A stretch of DNA of 64,000 nucleotides, from positions 1 through 64,000 of the forward strand of contig SVHV01000003.1 in assembly GCA_015055605.1 (NCBI GenBank). The letters run 5' to 3'. This stretch comes from Clostridiales bacterium. GTDB taxonomy: Bacteria; Bacillota; Clostridia; Christensenellales; UBA1242. The notes below the pieces were generated by a model. It made no database searches. It saw nothing but the letters and a program-made list of their open reading frames with translations, and had not been told where the DNA came from. This document shows, piece by piece, positions 53,601 through 62,067 of this stretch. Every line of letters begins with the position of its first letter. Positions within the stretch are counted from its first letter, which is position 1. A program made the position numbers and the translations under genes.

Positions 53601-55970
53601 TTATTCAACTTTTAGATGAATTCCCTTCTTCTCAAAAGTATCAATTACAAGTTTATGGAAGCCCTCAATATCTGCACTAGATAGAGTATGTTCCATACTA
53701 GTTACAAAGTATCTAACAGTATAACTCTTTGTATTATTATCTTTATTATAGAATATATCTAATAATTGATATTTGTATGCAAGGTCTGTTTTTAGTGTTC
53801 CTGCAACATCATCTATCTTTGAATATAGTTCATCACTACTTAATAAGAAGTTAAAGTCTAGAGTAGTTACAGGGAATTTAGAAACCTGCTCAACTTTAGT
53901 CTGAACTGAATCAATCTGCTCAAGTTTAGTAGTATTGATTTCTGCTAAAATCATATATCTATCTTTATCAATTTTTTGACCGATAGCAGGATGTAGAATA
54001 CCAACTCTACCCAAAGTAATACCATTTGCAACAATATCATAATAATTGATAGGAGCAATATAATTTTCGTCTGTTGTAGCAGAAACTAATTTAGCAGAAA
54101 TTCCTAATACATAATCAAATAGATAATGAATAATATCTTTGATTTCCAACATTTTTTCTTCTAGTCTAGGTTTTTCTACTAACCAACCCATACCCAAAAC
54201 TTTTTCTTCTACAGCAAGGTTGTCTTTGTTCTTTCCAGTAACAACATGACCAACCTCGAATAATCCTAATTCATTAGCATATCTCTTATTTTGAGCAACT
54301 GCTCTGATAATTGTTGGTAACATTGTAGATCTAATATCGTCATTGTCTTTTTGTAAGGAATTAACTAGTCTGATATATGACTTAGTTTCAATACCTAAGT
54401 CTTTATTAGCCTCAGCATCTTCCCAAATATAACTATGAATCTCGTGCATATTATATTTGTCTGCAAGAGCAAATTTTAGTTCGTAATCTCGAACAACATC
54501 TCTACCTAGTCTAGTAGGAACAACTGGTTGTTCAATAGGTAGTGCTTTGATATTATCATAACCATATACTCTAGTGATTTCTTCTACAATGTCTGCCTTG
54601 ATAGATATGTCTTTAGTTGCTCTATATGATGGAACATCTACAGAGAAGTTTTCGCCATCTACTTTTACACCGAAACCTAAAGATTCAAGGATTGATACAA
54701 TTCTCTCTAATGGAATAGAAATACCTGCGTATCTATCAATATAAGTTTTGTCTAAATCAATCTTAATCTTAGGATATTTATTTGGATAAACATCTGTAAC
54801 ATTGCTTACAACTTTTACTCCATTATCAATGCCCTTAAGTAAATAAGCATATCTTCTAAGAGCTGTAGTAGTCATCTCAGGGTCAAGGCTCTTTTCGTAT
54901 CTAGCACTTGATTCGCTTCTTAGTCCCAAAGCTGTTGCTGTCTTTCTTACCTTTACAGCATCAAAGTTTGCACTCTCTAAGAATACTGTAGTAGTATCAT
55001 TTTCTATTTCACTAGAAAGGCCACCCATAATACCTGCAACAGCACCGATTTCACTATTTAGGTCGATAACCATTGTTCCTTTAGGAAGAACTCTCTTAGT
55101 TTCATCAAGAGTAGTAAACTCTGTATCTTTCTCAACATCTCTAACAACAATGCTCTCTACTTTTCTACCATCAAAACTATGCATTGGTTGTCCCAACTCT
55201 AACATAATGTAGTTAGTCAAGTCTGCTAGTAATGATATGGGTCTCATACCACAATAGTATAATCTAATCTGCATCTCCATAGGACTAACATTTTTAGAAA
55301 CATTCTCCATTCTAAGTGCAGAATATCTATTACAACTCTCACTCTCTACTTTTACATTAAGAGCAGGATTCTTAGAATAATCAGCATCATCTACTGTATA
55401 CTCTTTTAACTTTCTACCAGTGATTGCCGCAATTTCTCTAGCAATACCATAGTGTCCCCATGCATCTGGTCTATTAGTAAGAGATTTGTTATCAATCTCA
55501 ATAATAGTATCGTTAATAGGATACAAATCTTTTAAGTCTACACCAATCTCTGTATCATCACCCAAATCAAGTATCCCACTATTATCGTCTGTAATGTCTA
55601 ATTCTTTACCACTACAACACATACCATAGCTCTCTACACCAGCAAGCTTTGCTTTGCCAATTGTAATGTCGCCGAGTTTAGCCCCGATTGTTGCAAGTGC
55701 AGTAACCATTCCCTCTCTAACATTAGGAGCGCCACAAACTATTTGCACTACCTCTTTGCCTGTATTAACTTTTAGGATATGTAGTTTTTTACTATCAGGG
55801 TGATTCTCAACACTCTCAATTCTAGCTGATATAACACCACTAATATGTCCACCCCTTTCTTCTACACCCTCTATCTCAGCACAGGACAAAGTGAATTTAT
55901 TAGTAATATCTTTTATATCTAAACCATCTAGGTCTACGAAATCTTTTATCCAGTTTAATGAAATATACAT
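53601..55970 (-). CDS. pheT: Phenylalanyl-tRNA synthetase beta subunit
   Basis: The 789-residue beta chain of the alpha2-beta2 enzyme. It has the bacterial domain order: EMAP-type tRNA-binding domain (about 40-150), B3/B4 editing region with the ASAR-like SESSARYEKSLDP stretch, B5 domain, a catalytic-like core and the C-terminal anticodon-binding FDX-ACB domain (KFPVTTLDFNF to the end). Length is normal. It lies 16 bases after pheS in one T-box-controlled transcript. Confidence 0.97.
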   Translation of the reverse strand: MYISLNWIKDFVDLDGLDIKDITNKFTLSCAEIEGVEERGGHISGVISARIESVENHPDSKKLHILKVNTGKEVVQIVCGAPNVREGMVTALATIGAKLGDITIGKAKLAGVESYGMCCSGKELDITDDNSGILDLGDDTEIGVDLKDLYPINDTIIEIDNKSLTNRPDAWGHYGIAREIAAITGRKLKEYTVDDADYSKNPALNVKVESESCNRYSALRMENVSKNVSPMEMQIRLYYCGMRPISLLADLTNYIMLELGQPMHSFDGRKVESIVVRDVEKDTEFTTLDETKRVLPKGTMVIDLNSEIGAVAGIMGGLSSEIENDTTTVFLESANFDAVKVRKTATALGLRSESSARYEKSLDPEMTTTALRRYAYLLKGIDNGVKVVSNVTDVYPNKYPKIKIDLDKTYIDRYAGISIPLERIVSILESLGFGVKVDGENFSVDVPSYRATKDISIKADIVEEITRVYGYDNIKALPIEQPVVPTRLGRDVVRDYELKFALADKYNMHEIHSYIWEDAEANKDLGIETKSYIRLVNSLQKDNDDIRSTMLPTIIRAVAQNKRYANELGLFEVGHVVTGKNKDNLAVEEKVLGMGWLVEKPRLEEKMLEIKDIIHYLFDYVLGISAKLVSATTDENYIAPINYYDIVANGITLGRVGILHPAIGQKIDKDRYMILAEINTTKLEQIDSVQTKVEQVSKFPVTTLDFNFLLSSDELYSKIDDVAGTLKTDLAYKYQLLDIFYNKDNNTKSYTVRYFVTSMEHTLSSADIEGFHKLVIDTFEKKGIHLKVE

Positions 55971-55986
55971 ATTCTTTTACCCTACC

Positions 55987-57012
55987 TTACTTAATCTTTG
56001 TCTGCTCTAAAACTTTTAGGTCTTTACCATTTAAGTTTCTAATATCTGTAAATCCATAAGTCATCATAACTAGTCTACTTAGACCTAAACCGAAAGCAAA
56101 GCCCTGATACTCATCAGGATTGATACCACCCATCTCAAGAACATTTGGATGAATCATACCACATGGACAAAGTTCAATCCAGCCACCTTGCTTACAAACT
56201 CTACAACCCTTGCCTCCACAATATGGACAAGAACAATCTAGTTCAAATCCTGGCTCGACAAATGGGAAGAAACCTGGTCTAAGTCTAACATCAACTTCTT
56301 TACCAAATACTTCTGATAGCATTGTCTTCATAAAGTAAATTAGATTACTAATGGATACATTTTTATCTACCATCATACCTTCCATCTGGAAGAATGTGTT
56401 CTCATGGCTAGCATCTAACTCTTCATTTCTAAAGCATCTTCCTGGGAAAATAACTTTAAGTGGAGCACCATACTTCTTCATAATTCTATTTTGACTAGCA
56501 GAAGTATGAGTCTTTAGCACTTGATTATTGTCTAAATAGAATGTATCCTGCATATCTCTAGCAGGGTGAAACTTAGGAATATTAACTGCCTCAAAGTTAT
56601 TATACTCAGTCTCAACCTCATTACCGTCCTCAACAGCAAATCCCATACCTCTAAAGATATTGATTAATCTCTGTTGAATAATAGTAACAGGGTGCAAACT
56701 ACCCTTCTTCTCTGCACTAGACACAGTTAGGTCAACCTTAGGCATACTATTTAATTCTGCTAAAAGTGCAGCATTTTTAAGTTCCTCAGTCTTAGCCTCA
56801 ATACCTCTAGTAACCTCTCCCTTAAGGTCATTTACAGCTACACCAAAAGACTTCTTTTCCTCAACGCTTAGGTCCTTGATTAATTTCATAATAGTAGTCA
56901 AATGACCATTCTTACCTAAATAATTAACTCTAAGATTATTTAAGTCGTCCATTATCTTTACATTAGCCATATCGCTAATATAACTCTCTTTGATATTATC
57001 TAATTCCTTCAT
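55987..57012 (-). CDS. pheS: Phenylalanyl-tRNA synthetase alpha subunit
   Basis: The 341-residue catalytic subunit that charges tRNA-Phe. A helical coiled-coil arm (1-80) is followed by the class II core: motif 1 around HPARDMQDTFYL, motif 2 FRNEELDASHENTFFQMEG and motif 3 GFAFGLGLSRLVMM. A cysteine-rich insert (CPYCGGKGCRVCK), seen in other Firmicute enzymes, can bind zinc. AAGGAGAAAG precedes the ATG. Expression is governed by the T-box leader directly upstream. Confidence 0.97.
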   Translation of the reverse strand: MKELDNIKESYISDMANVKIMDDLNNLRVNYLGKNGHLTTIMKLIKDLSVEEKKSFGVAVNDLKGEVTRGIEAKTEELKNAALLAELNSMPKVDLTVSSAEKKGSLHPVTIIQQRLINIFRGMGFAVEDGNEVETEYNNFEAVNIPKFHPARDMQDTFYLDNNQVLKTHTSASQNRIMKKYGAPLKVIFPGRCFRNEELDASHENTFFQMEGMMVDKNVSISNLIYFMKTMLSEVFGKEVDVRLRPGFFPFVEPGFELDCSCPYCGGKGCRVCKQGGWIELCPCGMIHPNVLEMGGINPDEYQGFAFGLGLSRLVMMTYGFTDIRNLNGKDLKVLEQTKIK

Positions 57013-57052
57013 TTCTTTCTCCTTGAAATTTTTTATTAGTGATTTTCAAAAT

Positions 57053-57315
57053 AAAAAGCCCTATGTCTGAGAAAACTCAAACATAGGGACGAAATTTATC
57101 CGTGGTACCACCCTATTTTGGAGTAATAATACAATACTCCCTTAATTTAGTTTTTTTACGGAAACTACCCGGCTAGTCATTTCCTACTAGCAGCTCCTAT
57201 GCCCGAAATTCAATATTGATTTATCTTTTGTCGGACTCTCAGCTACTAATCCAACATCTCTGTAAAGAACTTCAATATCTACTAATGACATCATCATTGC
57301 TTTTATTCAACTGCC
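57053..57315 (-). ncRNA. T-box riboswitch (tRNA-Phe) leader of pheST
   Basis: Read on the minus strand: stem I with the specifier codon UUC (57269-57267) in GAAGUUCUUU and the AGAGA/GCUGAGAG type elements, then the invariant T-box sequence AGGGUGGUACCACGG (57114-57100), then a 13-bp terminator CCCUAUGU..../...ACAUAGGG (57088-57059) with a U tail. The UGGU bulge pairs with an ACCA tRNA end, which fits tRNA-Phe (discriminator A). Uncharged tRNA-Phe should favour the antiterminator and switch on pheS-pheT. Confidence 0.96.
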
Positions 57316-57319
57316 TTTC

Positions 57320-57348
57320 ATTTTAGCACCAAATACTCTTTATGTCAA
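57320..57348 (-). promoter_or_regulatory. Promoter of the T-box-pheST transcript
   Basis: Minus-strand -35 TTGACA (57343-57348), 17-bp spacer, -10 TAAAAT (57320-57325). It starts just beyond the argS stop codon. Confidence 0.85.
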
Positions 57349-57353
57349 TATTT

Positions 57354-59030
57354 TTACATAGCAATAGGTGCATTAATTCCTAATAATTTTAGTCCATCAA
57401 ATAGTCTTGCTTTAGTAATCTCAACTAGCTTTAGTCTATACTGATTAACCTTGTCGCCATCTATAATCCTATAGTTATTATAGAACTTATTGAAATAGCC
57501 ACATAGACTAATTAAATATCTACTAATATAACAAGGCTCATAATCTTTTGCAGACTCAATAGTATTTCTATCAAAGTCGTTTAAATGTTTAACAAGTTCA
57601 AATGTGTCAAAGTTATTAATATCCTCTTCTACACCATCTACTGGCATATTCTCTGCTTTAGCTATAATACTATTACATCTAGCAAATGTGTACTGAATAT
57701 ATGGGCTAGTTTCACCATCAAAGTTTAGACTTGCCTCTAGGTCAAACACACAGTCTTTAACCCTTTCAGTTTTTAACACACCAAATTTAACAGCCCCGAT
57801 ACCTATATCCTCTGCTAATTGATCAACATTATCTACTTTAGTTCCTCTAGTAGTAACAATCTCTTTTGCCTTAGCAATAGATTGCTCCAACATATCTTTA
57901 ACCAAAGCCTGTTTTCCAAATCTACTACCAATTTTTCCAGTAGGTAGACTATATGTACCATAAGATATATGTTTTAGATTCTGAGCATAGTCTTTACCTA
58001 ATAGTTCAAGCACCTTAAACCATCTCTCAAAGTGTAATTTTTGTTGAACACTAGTTACATACAATCCCAAATCAAAGTGATATCTCTCATATCTATCAAT
58101 TGCAGTAGCAAGATCTCTAGTTGCATATAAACTAGCACCATCACTCTTCTGAATCATACATACACCTAGATTGTATTTCTCTAGGTCAACAATCTTAGCC
58201 CCCTCACTGGTAACAAGTAGTTTCTTTGCATCTAGTTCATCAATAACAGGTTGCATTTTATCATTATAGAAAGCCTCACCTATCCAACTATCAAATGTAA
58301 TACCTAAAATATCACAAAGTCTCTTAGCTTCAGCAATAGACACTCTGATAATTCTAGTATATATATCCATAGCCTCTGGGTCTTTATTTTCAATCTTAAC
58401 AAACCACTCTCTAGCCTCTTTTGTTAGCGTTTCATCATTCTCACACTCAACATTGAATTTTACATACATATCTTGAATGTAGTCAACACCTTGAGTGTCG
58501 ATATCTGCAACATTTCCCCATCTCTTAATCGCACAAATCATCTTGCCAAATGGAGTACCATAGTCACCCACATAATTAAGTCTAACAACATTGTAGCCCA
58601 AAAACTCATACACATTAGATATTACACTACCGATAACAGTAGTAGACAAGTGACCTATATGCATATATTTAGCCAAATTTAAGCTACTAAAATCTAAAAA
58701 TACAGTCTTACCTTTACCGATTTGGCTAGGCTTGTAGTCAAGCATCTCCTCGGTTACTAATTTATAAACAGCAACTTTATTGAAATAAAAGTTTAGATAT
58801 CCATTAACAGCCTCAACCTTTTCAAAAATCTCATCGCTACATTTAGAGGCAATATCTTCAGCTATAAGGGCAGGACTTTTCCTAAGTGCTTTTGCAAGTG
58901 AAAAACATGGAAGAGAAATATCTCCCATCTTACTGTCTGCAGTATATGTAAGTAGTCCAGACAAATTCTCTACACTGCTTAGAACATCAATATCTTTAAT
59001 CTTTTCAAATACTAAATTTTTTAAATCCAT
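57354..59030 (-). CDS. argS: Arginyl-tRNA synthetase
   Basis: A 558-residue class I synthetase that charges tRNA-Arg. The HIGH-type signature reads YMHIGHLSTTVIG near residue 98, followed by LNYVGDYGTPFGKM. As is usual for ArgS, the KMSKS lysine motif is degenerate (SRFGKQALVKD). The DALR anticodon-binding domain ends the protein. The ATG preceded by AGGGTG was chosen; a frame extension of 39 residues upstream is hydrophobic and unlike the family start. No T-box was seen upstream. Confidence 0.96.
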   Translation of the reverse strand: MDLKNLVFEKIKDIDVLSSVENLSGLLTYTADSKMGDISLPCFSLAKALRKSPALIAEDIASKCSDEIFEKVEAVNGYLNFYFNKVAVYKLVTEEMLDYKPSQIGKGKTVFLDFSSLNLAKYMHIGHLSTTVIGSVISNVYEFLGYNVVRLNYVGDYGTPFGKMICAIKRWGNVADIDTQGVDYIQDMYVKFNVECENDETLTKEAREWFVKIENKDPEAMDIYTRIIRVSIAEAKRLCDILGITFDSWIGEAFYNDKMQPVIDELDAKKLLVTSEGAKIVDLEKYNLGVCMIQKSDGASLYATRDLATAIDRYERYHFDLGLYVTSVQQKLHFERWFKVLELLGKDYAQNLKHISYGTYSLPTGKIGSRFGKQALVKDMLEQSIAKAKEIVTTRGTKVDNVDQLAEDIGIGAVKFGVLKTERVKDCVFDLEASLNFDGETSPYIQYTFARCNSIIAKAENMPVDGVEEDINNFDTFELVKHLNDFDRNTIESAKDYEPCYISRYLISLCGYFNKFYNNYRIIDGDKVNQYRLKLVEITKARLFDGLKLLGINAPIAM

Positions 59031-59223
59031 ACAAAAACACCCTATATTATTTTTTTTAAACACAACTAGGTTATCACAAAACCAGATATTTAGCAAGGCA
59101 ATATTTAAAAGTTTATTAGTTATATAATATATATAGGATATATACAATATTTAAGCCCTTACACAAAAAATCTCCACCCGTCATAATATAAAATAGGCAG
59201 TAAAAAACATATAGGAGAAACTA

Positions 59224-59388
59224 ATGAGTTGTTGTAATCAAAGAAATACTTGTATAGGCTGTAATCAAAACAATAATAATGGTTGTTGCAACTGTGGCTG
59301 CAGATGTGCAAACCCTTTTGTAAATACCTGCTGGTCAAACCCATGTTTCAGCAGAGTTTCAACCAACATTGACGACACATTTGTATAA
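59224..59388 (+). CDS. 54-aa cysteine-rich micro-protein
   Basis: A small ORF with a good ribosome binding site (AGGAGA, 5-6 bases before the ATG). The protein has 11 cysteines in 54 residues, many in CC, CxC or CxxC pairs (NGCCNCGCRC at 19-28), with Asn-rich spacing, and a non-cysteine tail ending in DDTFV. Such composition suits a metallothionein-like metal binder or a disulfide-linked coat or surface peptide; neither can be proved. A weak CATAATATA element about 30 bases upstream could be a -10. It precedes a hairpin terminator and is flanked by argS, which diverges. Confidence 0.7.
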   Translation: MSCCNQRNTCIGCNQNNNNGCCNCGCRCANPFVNTCWSNPCFSRVSTNIDDTFV

Positions 59389-59416
59389 TAAATAAATAAA
59401 ACTATATTCTAACAGC

Positions 59417-59475
59417 ACCCCCACACAAGCCACAACAAAGCACTAGGCTTAGAGAGGGTGTTTTTTTATAAATCT
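59417..59475 (+). terminator. Probable terminator after the cysteine-rich micro-protein gene
   Basis: An outer stem CACCC/GGGTG and an inner stem AAGCC/GGCTT are followed by seven T, about 70 bases past the stop. Confidence 0.6.
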
Positions 59476-59571
59476 AGTTATATTTTATGAAACAAAATCA
59501 TATAACATAATATGCCAAAAACCAACAAATTTTAATTGTATAAATTTTAGATGACAAATTACTCAAATTAC

Positions 59572-59600
59572 TTGACAATAAGCGACATTTCGCTTATAAT
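59572..59600 (+). promoter_or_regulatory. Consensus promoter with internal operator, TM2-like gene
   Basis: TTGACA (59572-59577), 17-bp spacer and TATAAT (59595-59600), both perfect. A perfect inverted repeat ATAAGCGA-CATT-TCGCTTAT (59578-59597) fills the spacer and enters the -10, so a bound protein would occlude polymerase. Confidence 0.88.
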
Positions 59601-59665
59601 TTGTATACTAAAACTTTTTTAAAAGATTTGGTTGGTTTATTATAAAAAAGGAGAATGGAAAGTTT

Positions 59666-59887
59666 ATGGCAAAAAGTTCTGATTATTTTGGTTTGGGATA
59701 TATTGTAAGTCTTATCCTTGCAATCATCCCAGTTACATCATGGATTCTAGGCGCTCTTACAAGATTTTCTGAGGGAAAAATTGTAGCAGGTATCGTTAGA
59801 ATCGTATTCGGTTTCAACATTGTTTGGATTGTTGACCTAATCATGATGGCTCTTAACAAACACATTTGGCGTTTACTTAACATGTAA
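59666..59887 (+). CDS. 73-aa TM2-like membrane protein
   Basis: A small membrane protein with two hydrophobic helices (about 9-30 and 38-62) linked by a short turn with charged residues (TRFSEGK), and a basic end. The arrangement FGFNIVWIVDLIMMAL resembles the second helix of TM2-domain proteins. Function is unknown. AAGGAG lies about 13 bases upstream of the ATG, a little far but without a better start. A perfect promoter with a palindromic operator suggests that it is abundant when induced. Confidence 0.7.
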   Translation: MAKSSDYFGLGYIVSLILAIIPVTSWILGALTRFSEGKIVAGIVRIVFGFNIVWIVDLIMMALNKHIWRLLNM

Positions 59888-59890
59888 TAA

Positions 59891-59917
59891 AAAACTAACC
59901 CTTGTCGGGTTAGTTTT
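59891..59917 (+). terminator. Terminator after the TM2-like gene
   Basis: An 11-bp stem (AAAACTAACCC and its complement), 5-base loop and T run. Confidence 0.93.
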
Positions 59918-59952
59918 TTTACAGCCATTTTCAGAACATATAAACCAACAAA

Positions 59953-59984
59953 AAAAACAACCTCTGATTATAGAGGTTGTTTTT
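59953..59984 (-). terminator. Terminator after the O-antigen ligase-like gene
   Basis: A 13-bp stem (AAAAACAACCTCT and its complement) with a 6-base loop and T run on the minus strand, starting at the stop codon. Confidence 0.9.
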
Positions 59985-61231
59985 TATCTAATATACAAAA
60001 AGAAATCTTCTGCAAGGAATAACATACAGAGTATCACTATAGGCACTGCAATAGCACCACCTAACTTAATCCCTTGTTTCCTCATATTAGCAACAAGGAC
60101 AGCAAAGAGAGCAACAAATAGTATTAGTCCGATTATTCCAAAATTATATAATGCAGTAATAAAGAAATTATGAGGGCTCTCAATAGATACTTTTTCGCCA
60201 CCTAATCCTGCACCAAATAATATAATTTGAGGATTTTGTCCAATATAAGTTATCATATCCACCCACAAGTCATATCTGCCTGTAGTAATATAGCTTAGTT
60301 TTTCTGACCATTCTGCAGTAAACACATCTTCATTTATGAACCTATTTGCATATTTAACAACAAAGTCACTCTTCATAATCACTATACACATAACCAAAAA
60401 TGCACCAACGGTTACACAAAGTAGTGTTTTAAATGGATATAGCCTAAAGCAGTGCACGAGTAGAACTATCATCATTACGCCATATAATATAATAAATGTC
60501 TTTGAGATTGTTGTAAGACCAACTATAGAGAATATTATAAACGGTATAATATCTGCAAACACTGTTGCTTTTCTAAGTGTAAGGTATACAAGTAGAGCCA
60601 GACACACCTCACACAGCATTGCAAGTTCATTAATATTATTAAACAGAGCAGGGAATCTAATAATAGTAGCACCAGAACTATTGAAAGCAAATATACTCCT
60701 TAAGTATGGTGATACAAAATATAGTAGACTATATGCACTAGATATAAGCAAAGACACCGACAACAGCCTTAAATTATATTTCAGTCTAAAGTCATCAGGA
60801 TACTTAGTAAATAGGGTAACTACAGATACTATAGTAAGTATACAACATAGTTTAACAATCAGATTTACATTATACTCACCTATCGGAAGTAAACAAAATC
60901 CCACAAAGACACCTAAGACTATTAGCAAGGTTTTACTAGGTTTCTTTTTATCTATACAATACGCCACTATATATGACTTGATTTCGTACAATATCACACA
61001 AGCAAAGTACATATATATACTAATCGGCATTGACAAACAAATAAATGGAATTGAGAATATCAAGAGCGAGAGGGCATCTTTTCTACTCTCTGTAAACATA
61101 AAAATAGCAAGTAGAGGATATACAAGATATGCACCCTCTTCTGCAAAGCAATTAAAACAAAAAAGAATTGCAAGTAATATGCAATTAAAAATAAGTCTAT
61201 TTTTACTAATCCAGTTTTTAATCTTATTCAT
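59984..61231 (-). CDS. O-antigen ligase/polymerase-like membrane protein
   Basis: A 415-residue protein with about ten to eleven membrane helices. A large loop late in the protein contains ILFGAGLGG...ESPHNFFITALYNFG, the GxG...HN pattern of the Wzy/WaaL (O-antigen ligase) family, which polymerises or attaches lipid-linked glycans outside the membrane. In a monoderm the product would be a capsule, teichoic-type or other surface polysaccharide. It follows uppS by 25 bp, with a weak GAAG ribosome binding site, in an envelope-glycan gene block. Confidence 0.82.
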   Translation of the reverse strand: MNKIKNWISKNRLIFNCILLAILFCFNCFAEEGAYLVYPLLAIFMFTESRKDALSLLIFSIPFICLSMPISIYMYFACVILYEIKSYIVAYCIDKKKPSKTLLIVLGVFVGFCLLPIGEYNVNLIVKLCCILTIVSVVTLFTKYPDDFRLKYNLRLLSVSLLISSAYSLLYFVSPYLRSIFAFNSSGATIIRFPALFNNINELAMLCEVCLALLVYLTLRKATVFADIIPFIIFSIVGLTTISKTFIILYGVMMIVLLVHCFRLYPFKTLLCVTVGAFLVMCIVIMKSDFVVKYANRFINEDVFTAEWSEKLSYITTGRYDLWVDMITYIGQNPQIILFGAGLGGEKVSIESPHNFFITALYNFGIIGLILFVALFAVLVANMRKQGIKLGGAIAVPIVILCMLFLAEDFFLYIR

Positions 61232-61256
61232 TACAATTCTTCTTTAGAAAATAATT

Positions 61257-61958
61257 CTATTCTTTGATAGCACCAAATCTTCTATCTCTACCCTGATAAA
61301 CCTTAAGAGCTGTATACAAATCTCTCTTATTAAATGCTGGCCAATGCACCTCTGGGAAATATAATTCCGCATAAGCAATCTGCCATAACATAAAATTAGA
61401 TAGCCTATTTTCGCCACTAGTCCTTACACAAAAGTCTAGTGGTGGTTGACCCTTTGTATATAGATGGTTATCTATATCTTCTGCAGTAATATTCTTAAGG
61501 CCCTCTTCTGCCATCTGATTAAATGCATAAGTAAGTTCTGCTTTACCACTATAGTTGATACCCAAATTTAGAGTAAACTCTGTAATATCCTTAGTTTCAA
61601 CCATAACCTTTGCACAAGCATCTGATAAGTCTTTATCCAATCTTGTATGGTCACCCATAATATTCAATCTAACATTAGGATATTTATCTCTAAACTCCTC
61701 ATTGATACACTGTCTGAAGAGTTGCATTAAATAATCAACTTCTTTCTGTGGTCTATTCCAGTTTTCTGTAGAAAAAGCATAGATACTAACTACAGGAATA
61801 CCATAAGTATAAAAACACTCTTTTATTATTCTCTCTAAGTTTCTAAAACCAGCCTTGTGTCCCATAGACCTAGTTTGACCTCTTTCTTTTGCCCATCTAC
61901 CATTACCATCAATGATAAAGCCTATATGTTTAGGTAATTTCTTTAATCCTTTAACCAT
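61257..61958 (-). CDS. uppS: Undecaprenyl diphosphate synthase-type cis-prenyltransferase
   Basis: Builds the C55 lipid carrier for peptidoglycan and surface polysaccharides from farnesyl and isopentenyl diphosphate. The 233-residue protein has FIIDGNGRWAKERG at the N-terminus (catalytic aspartate), STENWNRP, and the C-terminal RTSGENRLSNFMLWQIAYAELYF. Length is normal. GAGGGAGA precedes the ATG. Its position next to the flippase and polymerase-like genes fits a supply role for lipid-linked glycan assembly. Confidence 0.96.
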   Translation of the reverse strand: MVKGLKKLPKHIGFIIDGNGRWAKERGQTRSMGHKAGFRNLERIIKECFYTYGIPVVSIYAFSTENWNRPQKEVDYLMQLFRQCINEEFRDKYPNVRLNIMGDHTRLDKDLSDACAKVMVETKDITEFTLNLGINYSGKAELTYAFNQMAEEGLKNITAEDIDNHLYTKGQPPLDFCVRTSGENRLSNFMLWQIAYAELYFPEVHWPAFNKRDLYTALKVYQGRDRRFGAIKE

Positions 61959-62067
61959 AATTTCTCCCTCATATTACTCATGCAAGTAATAAATAATCTG
62001 TATCAAATATTTTTATTTAAATAACCACTCAAAATGTAGCCACTTCAGTTTATCAATTATATATTAA

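Noticed and set aside
59159-59344. 61-codon minus-strand frame
   Set aside because: It is antisense to the cysteine-rich micro-protein, which has a better ribosome binding site; the frame itself lacks one.
60336-61247. 303-codon plus-strand frame opposite the O-antigen ligase-like gene
   Set aside because: It is antisense to a clear polytopic membrane protein, lacks a ribosome binding site and has no protein-family features.
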